From contig NZ_CP143889.1 of NCBI RefSeq assembly GCF_036417355.1, positions 2,170,001 through 2,234,000 of the forward strand: a DNA stretch of 64,000 bases. Direction: 5' to 3'. Source of the stretch: Akkermansia sp. RCC_12PD (GTDB lineage Bacteria > Verrucomicrobiota > Verrucomicrobiia > Verrucomicrobiales > Akkermansiaceae). Positions 8,822 to 18,451 of the stretch are shown piece after piece. The first letter of the stretch is position 1, and each line of letters opens with the position of its first letter. The position numbers were made by a program, and so were the translations under genes. The notes beneath the pieces were generated by a model. The model saw nothing but the letters and a program-made list of their open reading frames with translations, was not told the origin of the DNA and did no database searches.

Positions 8822-9799
8822 TTAATCCATCGGGATCCGGTAGGAAGGGAGTTTCTTGAATTCGTCGCTTTGCGGACCCTTGTCCGTGGTGCCGTTGTTG
8901 GGGGCGGCGTAGGTGTCCAGCGTCATGGAGTCCGGATGGATGGTCAGGATGTAGTAGGCCGTGATGCCGGAACGGTACTGGAGGGTCTTGACCCGGGATT
9001 TTGTGGGCAGCAGCAGCGGCAGAGGCAGCACCTTGTTCCCGGCGGGGGCGCAGATGAGGGAGGTCAGCCTGTGCTTCCTGTCCGGGGAGGTAATCGTGTA
9101 GAGGTCGTGGGCGTGCAGGTGTCCCGTGACGACAAAGCGCACGCCGGCTTCCCGGAGGTTGCGGTAAAAGATGTTCTGTTGTTCGGCGGCGCTGTCGTTG
9201 TAGCGGCCCCACAGGCATTCCCGGAATTGCATGGGCGTTTGCAGGGTCCGGTGAGTGAACACCAGGCAATGGCGGGGGACGGAGTTCGCCTTGTTCCTGT
9301 TTCTCTTGATCCACGCGCTGAAGTCCACAAGCTGGGCCGGAGTCAGGTCGATGTCCATGAAGTACAGGGAGGCATTCTTGTGGCGGATGCCGTAGTTGAG
9401 CTTTCTGGTCGCCAGTCCCTTGGCCTCCTGTTTGCGGGTGGGCAGGAAGAGTTCGCGGAATTGAACGGCGCGCCCGGGAATGGCTTCGTGGTTGCCGCGC
9501 AGGGCGTAGAAGGGAATGCCTTTTTCCTCCAACATTTTGTTGAGTTCCTTGCGTTTGGCAAGTCCCTTGACGGGTGCGCTTCCCTGAATGTCCGCCATGT
9601 CGCCCACCTGGATGACCATGTCCACCTGGTGCTTCAGGATCTCTCCGTAGAGGGTCTTGATGAAATTGACGGCCACGCCTTCGCTTCCTTCCATGCGAGG
9701 GGGCGCGTCGTGCGTATCTCCGATGATGGCGATTTTCCAAGGTTCTTCCGCCCACGCAATTTGAAGCAGAAAGATGAAGAACAGGGCAATGAATCTCAT
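8822..9799 (-). CDS. secreted calcineurin-like metallophosphoesterase
   Basis: A 325-residue protein with a clear cleavable signal peptide (MRFIALFFIFLLQIAWA), so export is expected. The dinuclear-metal phosphoesterase motifs appear in order: IIGDTHD, VGDMADI, ALRGNHEAI and, late in the protein, VTGHLHAHD. These supply the Asp, His and Asn ligands of the calcineurin-like fold, which hydrolyses phosphomono- or diesters. The natural substrate cannot be read from sequence. It is a lone gene between the CRISPR array and a long non-coding stretch. Confidence 0.85.
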   Translation of the reverse strand: MRFIALFFIFLLQIAWAEEPWKIAIIGDTHDAPPRMEGSEGVAVNFIKTLYGEILKHQVDMVIQVGDMADIQGSAPVKGLAKRKELNKMLEEKGIPFYALRGNHEAIPGRAVQFRELFLPTRKQEAKGLATRKLNYGIRHKNASLYFMDIDLTPAQLVDFSAWIKRNRNKANSVPRHCLVFTHRTLQTPMQFRECLWGRYNDSAAEQQNIFYRNLREAGVRFVVTGHLHAHDLYTITSPDRKHRLTSLICAPAGNKVLPLPLLLPTKSRVKTLQYRSGITAYYILTIHPDSMTLDTYAAPNNGTTDKGPQSDEFKKLPSYRIPMD

Positions 9800-10187
9800 G
9801 GCTTCCCCATTATTGTCAGGGATCTTCCTTCATGCCAGAAAAAAATCCCGGATGCGCCCTGCGGGTTTCATTCCCGTTCCTTTTGGAAAAGGAGGCGGCA
9901 AATCCCGTTTTCTTCCCCATCCGGCAGGGGAAGAGGGAAGGGAGCCGCATCCGGATATCATCCTGTGGAACGCCCCGGCTATGGACGGGCTGAAAAAAAC
10001 AATGGACGTCGCGGTTTCTCCCCTGCGCCAGTCGGCATACCGGGGCCACGGTCCCCAAGAGCCGGGGCAGGCGCGGCGGGTTCCGGGAGAGGACAGAAAG
10101 CCCGGTCTTTTTCCCGGCTCGGAATGAAGCCCCCGGCGGCACTGCAAAGACTCGGTCACGAAAACAGTACGTCATGGGAAAGGGAAT
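9800..10187. other. intergenic stretch, nothing identified
   Basis: About 390 bases upstream of the metallophosphoesterase gene and downstream of carboxynorspermidine dehydrogenase. G+C-rich with several short imperfect inverted repeats and short frames on both strands, none recognisable. The phosphoesterase promoter presumably lies near 9800-9900, but no box is convincing. Confidence 0.4.
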
Positions 10188-10223
10188 AAAAAGGACCGTC
10201 CCTGCCGTGAGGCGGAACGGTCC
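10188..10223 (-). terminator. Rho-independent terminator of the carboxynorspermidine dehydrogenase gene
   Basis: Read on the minus strand, GGACCGT (10217-10223) pairs with ACGGTCC (10193-10199) around a loop that itself can pair, followed by five T residues (10188-10192). It lies about 35 bases after the dehydrogenase stop codon. Confidence 0.8.
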
Positions 10224-10256
10224 TGAAAAGGGGAAGAAACCGGGAGACGGAGGGAG

Positions 10257-11480
10257 TTACTGGACTTGCAGGTTTTTCGCCTGTTCTTCCGTGAGTTCGA
10301 TGCAGTGCCAGGGCAGGCCGCGCTTGTTGAGCTCCTCCATGAACGGATCCGGGTCGTTCTGCTCCATGTTGAAGACTCCGGCTCCGGACCATTTGCCCGT
10401 GAGGATCATTTCCGCGCCGATCATGGCGGGAACTCCCGTGGTGTAGGAGATGGCCTGGGAGCCTACTTCCTCAAAGCATTTTTCGTGGTCGCAAATGTTG
10501 TAGATGTACACGGCCTTGAATTTGCCGTCCTTGACGCCGGTGATGACATTGCCGATGCAGGTTTTTCCCTTGGTCGTTTTGCCAAGGTCTCCGGGGTTCG
10601 GCAACACGGCTTTCAAGAATTGCAGCGGAATGATTTCCACGCCGTTGTACGTGACCGGGTCAATGCGGGTCAGGCCCACATTCTGCAGCACTTCCAGGTG
10701 CTTGAGGTAGTTCGGGGAAAAGGACATCCAGAATTGAGCCCGGCGGATGGTAGGGATGTGCTTGACCAGGCTTTCCATTTCTTCATGGTACATGCGGTAG
10801 ATTTCATAGGTGCCCACTTCCTGCGGGCAGTTGAAGCTCTGGTGCATGCTCATGGCGGGCGTTTCCCGGAAGGCTCCGTTTTCCCAGTGGCGGCAGGGGG
10901 CCGTCACCTCGCGGATGTTGATTTCCGGGTTGAAATTGGTGGCGAAGGCCTTGCCGTGGTCGCCGCCGTTGACGTCGATGATGTCCAGCGTGTGGATTTC
11001 ATCAAAATGGTGCTTGAGCGCCCAGGCCGTGAAGACGTTGGTCACACCCGGATCAAATCCGGAGCCGAGCAGGGCGAAGAGCCCGGCTTTGCGGAATTTG
11101 TCTTGGTACGCCCACTGCCAGGAGTATTCGAATTTGGCTACGTCCCGGGGTTCATAGTTGGCGGTGTCCAGATAGTTGACGCCGGTTTCCAGGCAGGCGT
11201 CCATCAGGGTGAGGTCCTGGTAGGGAAGGGCCACATTGATCAGCAATTGCGGCTTTACCTCCCGGATGAGGGCTACAGTGGAGGGTACGTCGTCCGCATC
11301 TACGGCATGGGTGGTGATGCTGATGCCCGTTCTGGCGCGCACGTCGTCCGCAATGGCGTCACATTTGCTTTTTGTGCGGGAAGCCAGGTGAATGTTCTGA
11401 AAAATTTCCGGCAGTTGAGCGCATTTATTGGCTACTACATGGCCTACGCCGCCTGCTCCGATGATTAAAACTGTATTCAT
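10257..11480 (-). CDS. carboxynorspermidine dehydrogenase (saccharopine dehydrogenase family)
   Basis: A 407-residue NAD(P)-dependent reductase. The N terminus from the ATG at 11480 is a Rossmann nucleotide-binding motif, VLIIGAGGVGHVVANK; an upstream in-frame TTG would add 22 residues unlike the family. Further features shared with the Lys1/CASDH family are LLINVALPYQDLTLMDACLETG and GSGFDPGVTNVFTAW. CASDH condenses a diamine with aspartate semialdehyde to carboxy-(nor)spermidine, the route to spermidine in many gut bacteria. An agmatine deiminase gene, which would supply the putrescine branch, is at 49236. A terminator follows; the decarboxylase partner is not in the window. Saccharopine dehydrogenase proper is the alternative but less likely. 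Confidence 0.85.
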   Translation of the reverse strand: MNTVLIIGAGGVGHVVANKCAQLPEIFQNIHLASRTKSKCDAIADDVRARTGISITTHAVDADDVPSTVALIREVKPQLLINVALPYQDLTLMDACLETGVNYLDTANYEPRDVAKFEYSWQWAYQDKFRKAGLFALLGSGFDPGVTNVFTAWALKHHFDEIHTLDIIDVNGGDHGKAFATNFNPEINIREVTAPCRHWENGAFRETPAMSMHQSFNCPQEVGTYEIYRMYHEEMESLVKHIPTIRRAQFWMSFSPNYLKHLEVLQNVGLTRIDPVTYNGVEIIPLQFLKAVLPNPGDLGKTTKGKTCIGNVITGVKDGKFKAVYIYNICDHEKCFEEVGSQAISYTTGVPAMIGAEMILTGKWSGAGVFNMEQNDPDPFMEELNKRGLPWHCIELTEEQAKNLQVQ

Positions 11481-11693
11481 GACAGGTCCAGTACATAAGG
11501 GAAAAGAGGCTGAAAGGCAATCCCGGAATTGGTGCAATAGTGTCACTCCCCCCGTGTTGCCGGAAGAGCGGATTCTCCCGCAAGCCGTCTTTCGTTTTAC
11601 AAAAGGGAGAATGTTGAATTTTGGATATTTTTAAAAATGATTGGGATAAAGGGTGGCATCCGGCAGGCACCGTCTTAATGTGAAATCCTAGCC

Positions 11694-11976
11694 ATGGCCA
11701 GATGCCTTCTGCCGATAGTTGTTGCCGATTGCACCCTGTTTTGCCGTGGAAGGATGGCTGACCGGTATGGACGCTGCCAGAAAGAAAGTTGCCGAACAGT
11801 ATGGCATGGCGGGATTTCCGGTCCGTAGTGTTTGCGGATGCTTCCGGCAAGTCTTTCGGCGTTTTGTGGGGAAATGCCCAGGGAAGACGTTATAAAAGCC
11901 ATGCAGAACAAGGAAGCCCTCCAGGCGGCGGAAATCTGCGTTGCGAAGGCTTCCACGGATGAGCCAGGTCGCGGCG
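11694..11976 (+). pseudogene. decayed partial duplicate of the downstream thioredoxin-like gene
   Basis: This stretch matches the start of the gene at 12147 closely, beginning with an aligned ATG and the same ...ATAGTTGTTGCC sequence. The copy lacks the 195 bases lying between two GCCGAACAG repeats of the intact gene (12249 and 12444), so the CPPC active site is gone. It also carries a one-base insertion near 11821, a two-base loss near 11868 and a 12-base loss near 11908. Similarity stops after about 11976. The non-coding stretch just upstream (about 11630-11642) also matches that upstream of 12147 (about 12085), so the duplication included the promoter side. Confidence 0.85.
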
Positions 11977-12146
11977 TGGAATGTTTCCCGATTCCTTCCT
12001 ATGGGAAATAAGGATGGCGTTTGATGGCCGTATTTGGTCCATCTGTCATTTTCACCGGATATGATGCGCCATTTTGGTTGTTTTCTAAAAATGATTGAAC
12101 GGGAGATTGACGGCGTGTGTCCGACCCTTCAATATTGATTGTAGCT

Positions 12147-13112
12147 ATGATTAGACAAATTCTGCCAATAGTTGTTGCCGCCTGCATCGCACCCTGCTTT
12201 GCCGCGGAGGGATGGCTGACCGATATGGACGCCGCCAAAAAGGAAGCTGCCGAACAGAAGAAGGACTTGATGATCGAGTTCACCGGTTCCGACTGGTGTC
12301 CGCCCTGCATGCAGCTCCGCGCCAATGTGTTCAGCAAGCCTGATTTCCAGAAGGAAGCTCAAAAGAACTTTGTGCTGCTGGAACTGGATTATCCGCGCGG
12401 CAAGGAACAGTCCGCTGAAATGAAGGCGGCCAATCAGAAGCTTGCCGAACAGTACGGCGTGACGGGATTTCCGACCGTAGTATTTGCGGATGCTTCCGGC
12501 AAGCCCTTTGGAGGCTTTGTTGGCGGAAGGCCCAGGGAAGACGTCGTGAAAGCCATGCAGGACGCCCTGAAGAATAAGGAAGCCCTCCAGGCGGCGGAAG
12601 CCAGCGTTGCGAAGGCTTCCACGGATGAAGCCAAGGTTGCTGCGCTAATGGAAGTTCTTAAGCTGGCCCCCAAAGAGTATGTGGACAATTTCTACGGTGA
12701 CGTGAAAGCGGAAATCAAGAAGCTGGACAAGGACGACAAGTCCGGTCTGAAAGCTGCGGATGCCCACGCCGACCAGCTCAAGAAGGAACGGAAGGAAGTG
12801 CAGGATTACCTGGCCGGCAAAATGACGGCCAATACCACGCCCGCCGAAGCTCTTCAGGTAGTGAAGTCCTATCCCGACCGCGACAAACTTCTTCCGGAAA
12901 CCCAGCAGGAATTGCTGATGATGGAATTCGGCACTTTCCTGAATTCTACAGGTGATGTGGACGGCGCCGTACTGATTCTGGACAAGGTCGCGGAATTGAA
13001 GCCTGGTACGGAAGCGGGCCAGCAGGCCCCCCGCATCAAGGCTGGAATCCTTGCCAACAAGGACCGGATCAAGGCTCAGATTGAAGCTGCTAAAAAAGCT
13101 CAGAACAAGTAG
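12147..13112 (+). CDS. secreted thioredoxin-fold protein with CPPC motif
   Basis: A 321-residue protein. The ATG at 12147 is chosen over a GTG ten codons earlier because it begins a signal peptide (about residues 1-19, ending CFAAE) and aligns with the ATG of the decayed copy upstream. Residues 40-130 form a thioredoxin-like domain with FTGSDWCPPCMQL and the cis-proline region GVTGFPTVVF. CPPC rather than CGPC suggests a periplasmic reductase or isomerase of the Thioredoxin_7 type. The rest is a charged, mainly helical C-terminal region with no recognised motif. A strong terminator follows. Confidence 0.85.
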   Translation: MIRQILPIVVAACIAPCFAAEGWLTDMDAAKKEAAEQKKDLMIEFTGSDWCPPCMQLRANVFSKPDFQKEAQKNFVLLELDYPRGKEQSAEMKAANQKLAEQYGVTGFPTVVFADASGKPFGGFVGGRPREDVVKAMQDALKNKEALQAAEASVAKASTDEAKVAALMEVLKLAPKEYVDNFYGDVKAEIKKLDKDDKSGLKAADAHADQLKKERKEVQDYLAGKMTANTTPAEALQVVKSYPDRDKLLPETQQELLMMEFGTFLNSTGDVDGAVLILDKVAELKPGTEAGQQAPRIKAGILANKDRIKAQIEAAKKAQNK

Positions 13113-13148
13113 CTGACACTGTTTTTTCCCTCCTGATACGGGGGAGTG

Positions 13149-13186
13149 CCCCGCAACGGCCCGCATGGCCATTGCGGGGTTTTTTA
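13149..13186 (+). terminator. Rho-independent terminator of the thioredoxin-like gene
   Basis: CCCCGCAA (13149-13156) pairs with TTGCGGGG (13172-13179), with GGCC/GGCC pairing available inside the loop, followed directly by six T residues. Confidence 0.9.
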
Positions 13187-13327
13187 TGCTTGCGGAAGCC
13201 ATTTGCGTGAACAAGTGCGGAAGAAACCTGCGCTGCCTGAGGAAATGTTGTTCCGTACGTTCCTTTGATGGTTTTTGCAGGAACGGGAAGCAGCTCGAAG
13301 GACGGCCCATGAGTCTTCCTATAGAAT

Positions 13328-13359
13328 AAAAGCCGGCCCCGGATGATACCGGGACCGAC
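13328..13359 (-). terminator. terminator of the fucosidase gene
   Basis: Read leftward, an 11-base stem with minor mismatches (13349-13359 with 13332-13342) and a six-base loop is followed by TTTT, about 40 bases past the fucosidase stop. Confidence 0.75.
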
Positions 13360-13395
13360 TTGTTGCCTTGTCTGTTTCCTGATGTAAAAGAGAGG

Positions 13396-15528
13396 TTATT
13401 GAAGCTTGATGACGGTATCCCATTTGTCCCAGGACATGCCTTCGGGAAGCGTGATTTTGTACTGGCCGTCTTCCTTCTCCAGCTTGGCTTTCTTTCCGTT
13501 GAACTTGCCGTCCACGATTATTGTCGCCTTAGTGAATTTCTCACCCGTATCCTTGATGAACAGGTGTTCGGAACCTTTCAGTTCTTTTCCTTTCTGCGCA
13601 ATCAGGGGGCTGACGTGGAGGTAAACGGTTTTTTTGCCGTTGCGGTTCATTTTGTAGCAGCTTCCGCCCCAGGGCATATCCTTGTAGGGGCCGCCGCGCG
13701 TGCCGTAGATAGCCTCACGGTAGGGGGCGATCCACTTGCCCATGGCCAGGAAGGTATCGGCCTGTTCGGGGACGAAGGTGCCCAGCGGAGTCGGCCCGAT
13801 GTTGTAAAGCAGGTTTCCGTCCTTGACTGTGTTGTTGATCAGGAATTTGATGGATTCTTCCAGTGGCTTGACTTTGGCTTTGGAGGTGTAGGACCAGTTG
13901 CCTGTCCAGCGGGTGCCGGGAATGTCGGCCACTGTCATGCAGCTTTCCCAGGGAGTTTTGTCATTGAACGGTCCCAGCTTGCATTCCGGAGTCAGAAAAT
14001 CGCCTTTCAGGTCTTCCGCCAGGGGACCCTTGTTGCCTCCTCTGGTGCCGTTCATGCGGTTGTTGATCAGAATGTCGGGCTGGTATTGCTTGATGCGGCG
14101 GATCATGGTGCGGGGATCCCACTGGTTGAGGGAGCTGTTGCCCAGGTTGTCGAACCAGATGATGTCCACCTGCCCGTAGCGGGTAAGCAGTTCGCTGATT
14201 TGTCCGAAGTAATATTCCAGATAGCGGTAATGCTGGTTGGTCAGGTAATAGGGGTTGTACCAGTCCCGTCCGGAGTAGTAGAAGCCTAGTTTAAGCCCGG
14301 CCGCATGCACCGCCGCTGCAAATTGGCCCACAATGTCCTTGCCGTAAGGGGTATTGGTGATGGTAAACGTATCGTAGGCAGAGGGGAAGTTGCAGAAACT
14401 GTCGTGGTGCTTGCTCGTCAGCACGGCATATTTCATGCCGCTCTTCCTGGCGACGGATATCCATTTTTTGGGGTCATATTGTTTGGGATTGAAACGGCGG
14501 TAAGTGGAATCGTATTCGAAATCCATGACGTTTTTCTTGCCGCTGTTGCTGTCAAAGGGACGGGCGGCATTGCGTTCCCAACTGATTTCCCGTTCCAGCA
14601 ATGAGGAAGGGTTCCAGTGGATGAACATGCCAAATTTGGCGTCTCGGAACCATTGGAGCTGTTCTTCATTGGCCTTGAAGTCGAAGAGCCGGTTAATGGC
14701 TTCATTGACCAGGTCGCGGTCCTTGACCGGGGAGAAGATGTTTTTCTCCGGAGTGAAGACCACCAAGCCCTCGGCCATGGGCTGAAGCCGGAAATTGGGT
14801 ACGGGCGCCTTCTCCTTGTCCCCCAGCCAGAGATTGAGTTTCAGCGCCCTGGCTGCGTTGCCTATTTCGTAGGCTTTCTGGCCCCCCGCTTCCTCCATGA
14901 TCTCGTCGGGCAGTTCCTTTTTGAAAACGGCTTGAACAAAAGGCTGGTTTACATAGATTTTCCCGTTTTCCCGGAAGGGCCGGATATCTTCAGGAAGAGG
15001 CACCCGTTCGTTATTGACCATGGCGTAGGGTGAACCGTGGAGCTGGCCGGTTTCCACGGTGAAATAGACGGCGTCTTTGAGTTTTTCCGACAGCTCTTTC
15101 TGAAGGGCATCCACATTTTCCTGGTAGGTGTTGGCGGAATCAAAGCGGTTATTGATGCTTTCCGCCTGTTTTTCCGTGATCACCGGACCTATCCACGGAC
15201 TGGCAATGGCGTCTTTCGTGCCGCTGCCCACGATGATGCGGAAGTACTGGCCTGCGTCCTTGTCCGTCAGCGTGTACGATTCCTTGTCCTTTCCCTGCTG
15301 GACAAGAATGGGTTTGCCGTTTCTCGAATCACTCCTTTCCCAGCGGATGACGGGACTGGCAGGTTCGTCGTCCGGGGTGCTGTAGCGGCTTTCCAACGTG
15401 GTTCCCGTTATTTCTTCCCCATTGATCCAGGCCCTGAGCCAGGGGGCCGTGTCTGCCGCCGCTGCCGCCAGGGAGGCGCCTGCAAACAAGGCCAGGAGGC
15501 AAAACAGATGATGTTTGAATTTAAACAT
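13396..15528 (-). CDS. secreted alpha-L-fucosidase, GH29
   Basis: A 710-residue glycoside hydrolase that removes terminal alpha-L-fucose, for example from mucin glycans. The ATG at 15528 begins a signal peptide ending near SLAAAAADT. Residues 30-290 are accessory: an Ig-like-looking segment around SYTLTDKDAGQYFRIIV and a stretch resembling copper-amine-oxidase N-terminal domains. The catalytic barrel starts near 295 (FGMFIHWNPSSLLEREISW) and includes VLTSKHHDSFC and the probable nucleophile Asp460 in VDIIWFDNLG, where GH29 enzymes carry theirs. The acid/base residue was not located. It is a single-gene unit with its own terminator, diverging from the peptide importer operon across 143 bases. 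Confidence 0.9.
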   Translation of the reverse strand: MFKFKHHLFCLLALFAGASLAAAAADTAPWLRAWINGEEITGTTLESRYSTPDDEPASPVIRWERSDSRNGKPILVQQGKDKESYTLTDKDAGQYFRIIVGSGTKDAIASPWIGPVITEKQAESINNRFDSANTYQENVDALQKELSEKLKDAVYFTVETGQLHGSPYAMVNNERVPLPEDIRPFRENGKIYVNQPFVQAVFKKELPDEIMEEAGGQKAYEIGNAARALKLNLWLGDKEKAPVPNFRLQPMAEGLVVFTPEKNIFSPVKDRDLVNEAINRLFDFKANEEQLQWFRDAKFGMFIHWNPSSLLEREISWERNAARPFDSNSGKKNVMDFEYDSTYRRFNPKQYDPKKWISVARKSGMKYAVLTSKHHDSFCNFPSAYDTFTITNTPYGKDIVGQFAAAVHAAGLKLGFYYSGRDWYNPYYLTNQHYRYLEYYFGQISELLTRYGQVDIIWFDNLGNSSLNQWDPRTMIRRIKQYQPDILINNRMNGTRGGNKGPLAEDLKGDFLTPECKLGPFNDKTPWESCMTVADIPGTRWTGNWSYTSKAKVKPLEESIKFLINNTVKDGNLLYNIGPTPLGTFVPEQADTFLAMGKWIAPYREAIYGTRGGPYKDMPWGGSCYKMNRNGKKTVYLHVSPLIAQKGKELKGSEHLFIKDTGEKFTKATIIVDGKFNGKKAKLEKEDGQYKITLPEGMSWDKWDTVIKLQ

Positions 15529-15671
15529 GGAAAAATGATAGGGGGATATTCGGGAAAAGCCAGTTTGGAGTGCAGACGACCAGGAAAAGACCAGAATCAC
15601 GTCAGCCCGCAAAGTGAATTTCTTTCAGGTGAAATCTTGCGTGGACAGCGGAAACCTGACAGAATCCGGCC

Positions 15672-17531
15672 ATGCGCCTGTTCATGATTTTCTGCGTGAT
15701 GTTCCTGCTTGCAGGATGCGACACGCATACCAGCGTGGAACGGGCGCAGGAAGACGGGATTCTGATTGTGGGTAATAACACGGAGCCCCAGAGTTTTGAT
15801 CCGCACGTAGCCACCTCCGTTTCCGACTTCAAGATCATCAATGCCGTGATGGAGGGGCTGCTGCGCGGGGATTCCCGGAAGGATTCCGTTTTTCATCCCG
15901 CCGTGGCGGAATCGTGGGCGCACAATCCGGAAGCGGACGTATGGCGGTTTTTCCTGCGGAAGGATGCCGTGTGGAGCGACGGGACTCCGCTGACGGCCCA
16001 TGACTTCGTGTATGCCTATCATCGCTTGTTGCATCCGGAATTCGGCGGCAGGTATGCGGATATGCTTTATCCCCTGAAGAATGCGGAGGCGTACAACAGG
16101 AATTTCCGCAGTCTGATTTTATGCGGTCCCGGCTCCGCATTTGCCGCGGAATACAGGCTGGATGCGGCCCTGATGGACTGCGTGGACTGGAAGAAGCTGG
16201 ACGGCATGGATGCCCCGGAACTGGAAGAACTGGCCCGGGAGCCGTTCCTGATGGAATGGCCCGCCGGAATGCCGGCGGGTGCCGCAAAACGGATGGCGGC
16301 CATCATGCTGGAAGACGTCCGCGCCGGACGCCCTGATTTGTGGGATGCCGCGCATGTGGGCGCGCGCGCCGTGGACGACCATACCCTGGAGCTGGCGATG
16401 CGCTCCCCGATGCCCCAGCTTCCCCTGCTGCTTTTGCACTGCACCTGGTTTCCGGTCCCCCGCCATGCAGTGGAGGCCCATGGAGGCATGCTGAGCCGGG
16501 CGGGGGCATGGACCAGGCCCGGAGCGGCCGTGGGCAACGGTCCTTTTGTGATGGCGGAGCACCGTTTCAATGACTATGTGGAGGTGAGGCGGAATCCCCG
16601 GTACCGGAATGCCGCGGCGGTCCGCCTGAACGGAGTCCGCTTTCTTCCCACCGTGAACGGATTTACGGAAACCCGCATGTTTTTCAACGGCAAGATGCAC
16701 GTGACCAACAACGTGCCGCCGGAGATGACGGCGTACGCACGGGAGCGCGGCGGCGCGGACTTCTGCCAGGACGATTATTACGTGACTATTTTTTACCGGC
16801 TGAATACCGGGCACGGGCCGTTGAAGGACGCCCGCGTGCGGAAGGCCCTTTCCATGGCCGTGGACAGGGAGGCGCTGGTGCGGGACGTGGTGTGCGGGGG
16901 AGGCCAGCCGTGCTTCGGCTTCACGCCGCACGGCGCGGGGTACAGCACGCCGCACGGCGTGGAATTCAATCCGGAAAAGGCGCGCGCCCTGCTGGCGGAG
17001 GCCGGGTTTCCCGGTGGGGAGGGATTCCCCCGGCTGGAATTGATGACTACTTCCCGCGAGGTGCAGAAGACGATGGCGGAGGCCATCCAGGGCATGTGGA
17101 AAAAACACTTGGGGATTCATGTGGAGATACGTTCCTGTGAATGGACCGCCTACAAATTCGCCCAAAATTCCATGCAGTATGATTTGAGTTCCTCCTCCTG
17201 GTCCGGGGATTACCTGGACCCGTCCAGTTTTCTGGATTTGTGGAGCGCCGCTTCCGGCAACAACAACACGGGCTGGTCACATCCGGAATATGAACGCCTG
17301 CTGGCGGAAAGCCGGGCCACGGGGGACCAGACAAAGCGCATGGCCCTGCTGGCCCGCGCGGAAGCCCTGATGCTGTCGGAATCCCCCGTGATTCCGCTGT
17401 ACTGGGCCAGGCGCTCCTACCTGAAGAGGCCGGAGGTGCAGGGCTGGCATCCCCTCCTGCTGGACAACCATTTGTTTGAAGATATCAGCCTGCGCGCCCC
17501 GCAGGCCGCAAGAAAGGGGGAACGGCCGTGA
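15672..17531 (+). CDS. oligopeptide ABC transporter substrate-binding lipoprotein (OppA-like)
   Basis: A 619-residue extracytoplasmic solute-binding protein of family SBP_bac_5. The N terminus is a lipoprotein signal with lipobox LAGC. The early family motif is present (NNTEPQSFDPHVATS), as is the later FTPHGAGYSTPHG segment, and the length is standard for OppA/DppA. It binds peptides and delivers them to the two permeases encoded immediately downstream; its stop overlaps the next GTG start by four bases. Confidence 0.9.
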   Translation: MRLFMIFCVMFLLAGCDTHTSVERAQEDGILIVGNNTEPQSFDPHVATSVSDFKIINAVMEGLLRGDSRKDSVFHPAVAESWAHNPEADVWRFFLRKDAVWSDGTPLTAHDFVYAYHRLLHPEFGGRYADMLYPLKNAEAYNRNFRSLILCGPGSAFAAEYRLDAALMDCVDWKKLDGMDAPELEELAREPFLMEWPAGMPAGAAKRMAAIMLEDVRAGRPDLWDAAHVGARAVDDHTLELAMRSPMPQLPLLLLHCTWFPVPRHAVEAHGGMLSRAGAWTRPGAAVGNGPFVMAEHRFNDYVEVRRNPRYRNAAAVRLNGVRFLPTVNGFTETRMFFNGKMHVTNNVPPEMTAYARERGGADFCQDDYYVTIFYRLNTGHGPLKDARVRKALSMAVDREALVRDVVCGGGQPCFGFTPHGAGYSTPHGVEFNPEKARALLAEAGFPGGEGFPRLELMTTSREVQKTMAEAIQGMWKKHLGIHVEIRSCEWTAYKFAQNSMQYDLSSSSWSGDYLDPSSFLDLWSAASGNNNTGWSHPEYERLLAESRATGDQTKRMALLARAEALMLSESPVIPLYWARRSYLKRPEVQGWHPLLLDNHLFEDISLRAPQAARKGERP

Positions 17532-18451
17532 CCAGGATGATCCTGAAACGCATGGGGCAGGGGATCCTGGTCCTCTTTGTGCTGGAAACGGTGACGTTTT
17601 TCCTGATCCGCATGCTCCCCGGCCACCCCTTCATGGGGGAAAAGAAGCTGCCCGAACACGTTCTGCACCAGTTGCAGGCCAGTTACGGGCTGGACCAGAG
17701 CGCCCTTGTCCAGTACGGGCGCTATTGGTGGAACATGCTGGCCCACGGCGACCTGGGGCCTTCCCTGGTGAAGGAGGGCATCAGCGTGGCGGACATGATC
17801 GGGCAGTCCTTCCCGGTTTCCCTCCATCTGGGCGTCCTCGGCATGGTGATTTCCATCATGGTGGGGATTCCCGCCGGCATTCTGGGCGCCCTGTATAAAA
17901 ACCGCTGGATTGACTGGTGGGTGATGCTGGTGTCCATGGCGGGCATCTGCGTTCCCGCCTTCGTCGTGGCTCCGCTGCTGGGCGTGGGGCTGGGTATGCA
18001 TGTGCCCGGCCTGAGCGTGGCGGGGTGGGACACCCCCGGCTGCGTGCTGCTGCCGGCTCTGACGCTGGGTCTCGTAAACGCCGCCTACCTCGCCCGGCTG
18101 ACGCGCGGCGGCATGCTTGAGGTTCTGAGCCAGGATTTCATCAGGACGGCCCGAGCCAAGGGAGCAGGGCCTTTCCGGGTAGTCTGGAAGCATGCCCTGC
18201 GTGGCGGCCTGATTCCGGCCATTTCCTATCTGGGGCCGGCTTTTGCCGCCATGATTACCGGCTCTTTCGTGGTGGAAACCTGCTTTCAGGTGCCCGGAAT
18301 GGGCCAGCACTTCGTGAACGCTACCACGGACCGGGATTATTTCCTCATCCAGGGGCTGGTGTTGTTTTACGGCATTCTGATCGTCGCGGCCAATCTGGCT
18401 GTAGACCTGGTTCAGATGGCCGTTAACCCGAGACTGAGAGTGGAGTCATGA
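17528..18451 (+). CDS. peptide ABC transporter permease (OppB-like)
   Basis: A 307-residue inner-membrane permease with about six hydrophobic segments. The N-terminal FFLIRMLPGHPF and the EAA-loop region LSQDFIRTARAKGAGPFRVVWKHAL are typical of OppB/DppB. Translation begins at a GTG that overlaps the oppA stop (GTGA), preceded by a good AAAGGGGGA ribosome-binding site; an ATG three codons on is the alternative. Confidence 0.9.
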   Translation: MTRMILKRMGQGILVLFVLETVTFFLIRMLPGHPFMGEKKLPEHVLHQLQASYGLDQSALVQYGRYWWNMLAHGDLGPSLVKEGISVADMIGQSFPVSLHLGVLGMVISIMVGIPAGILGALYKNRWIDWWVMLVSMAGICVPAFVVAPLLGVGLGMHVPGLSVAGWDTPGCVLLPALTLGLVNAAYLARLTRGGMLEVLSQDFIRTARAKGAGPFRVVWKHALRGGLIPAISYLGPAFAAMITGSFVVETCFQVPGMGQHFVNATTDRDYFLIQGLVLFYGILIVAANLAVDLVQMAVNPRLRVES

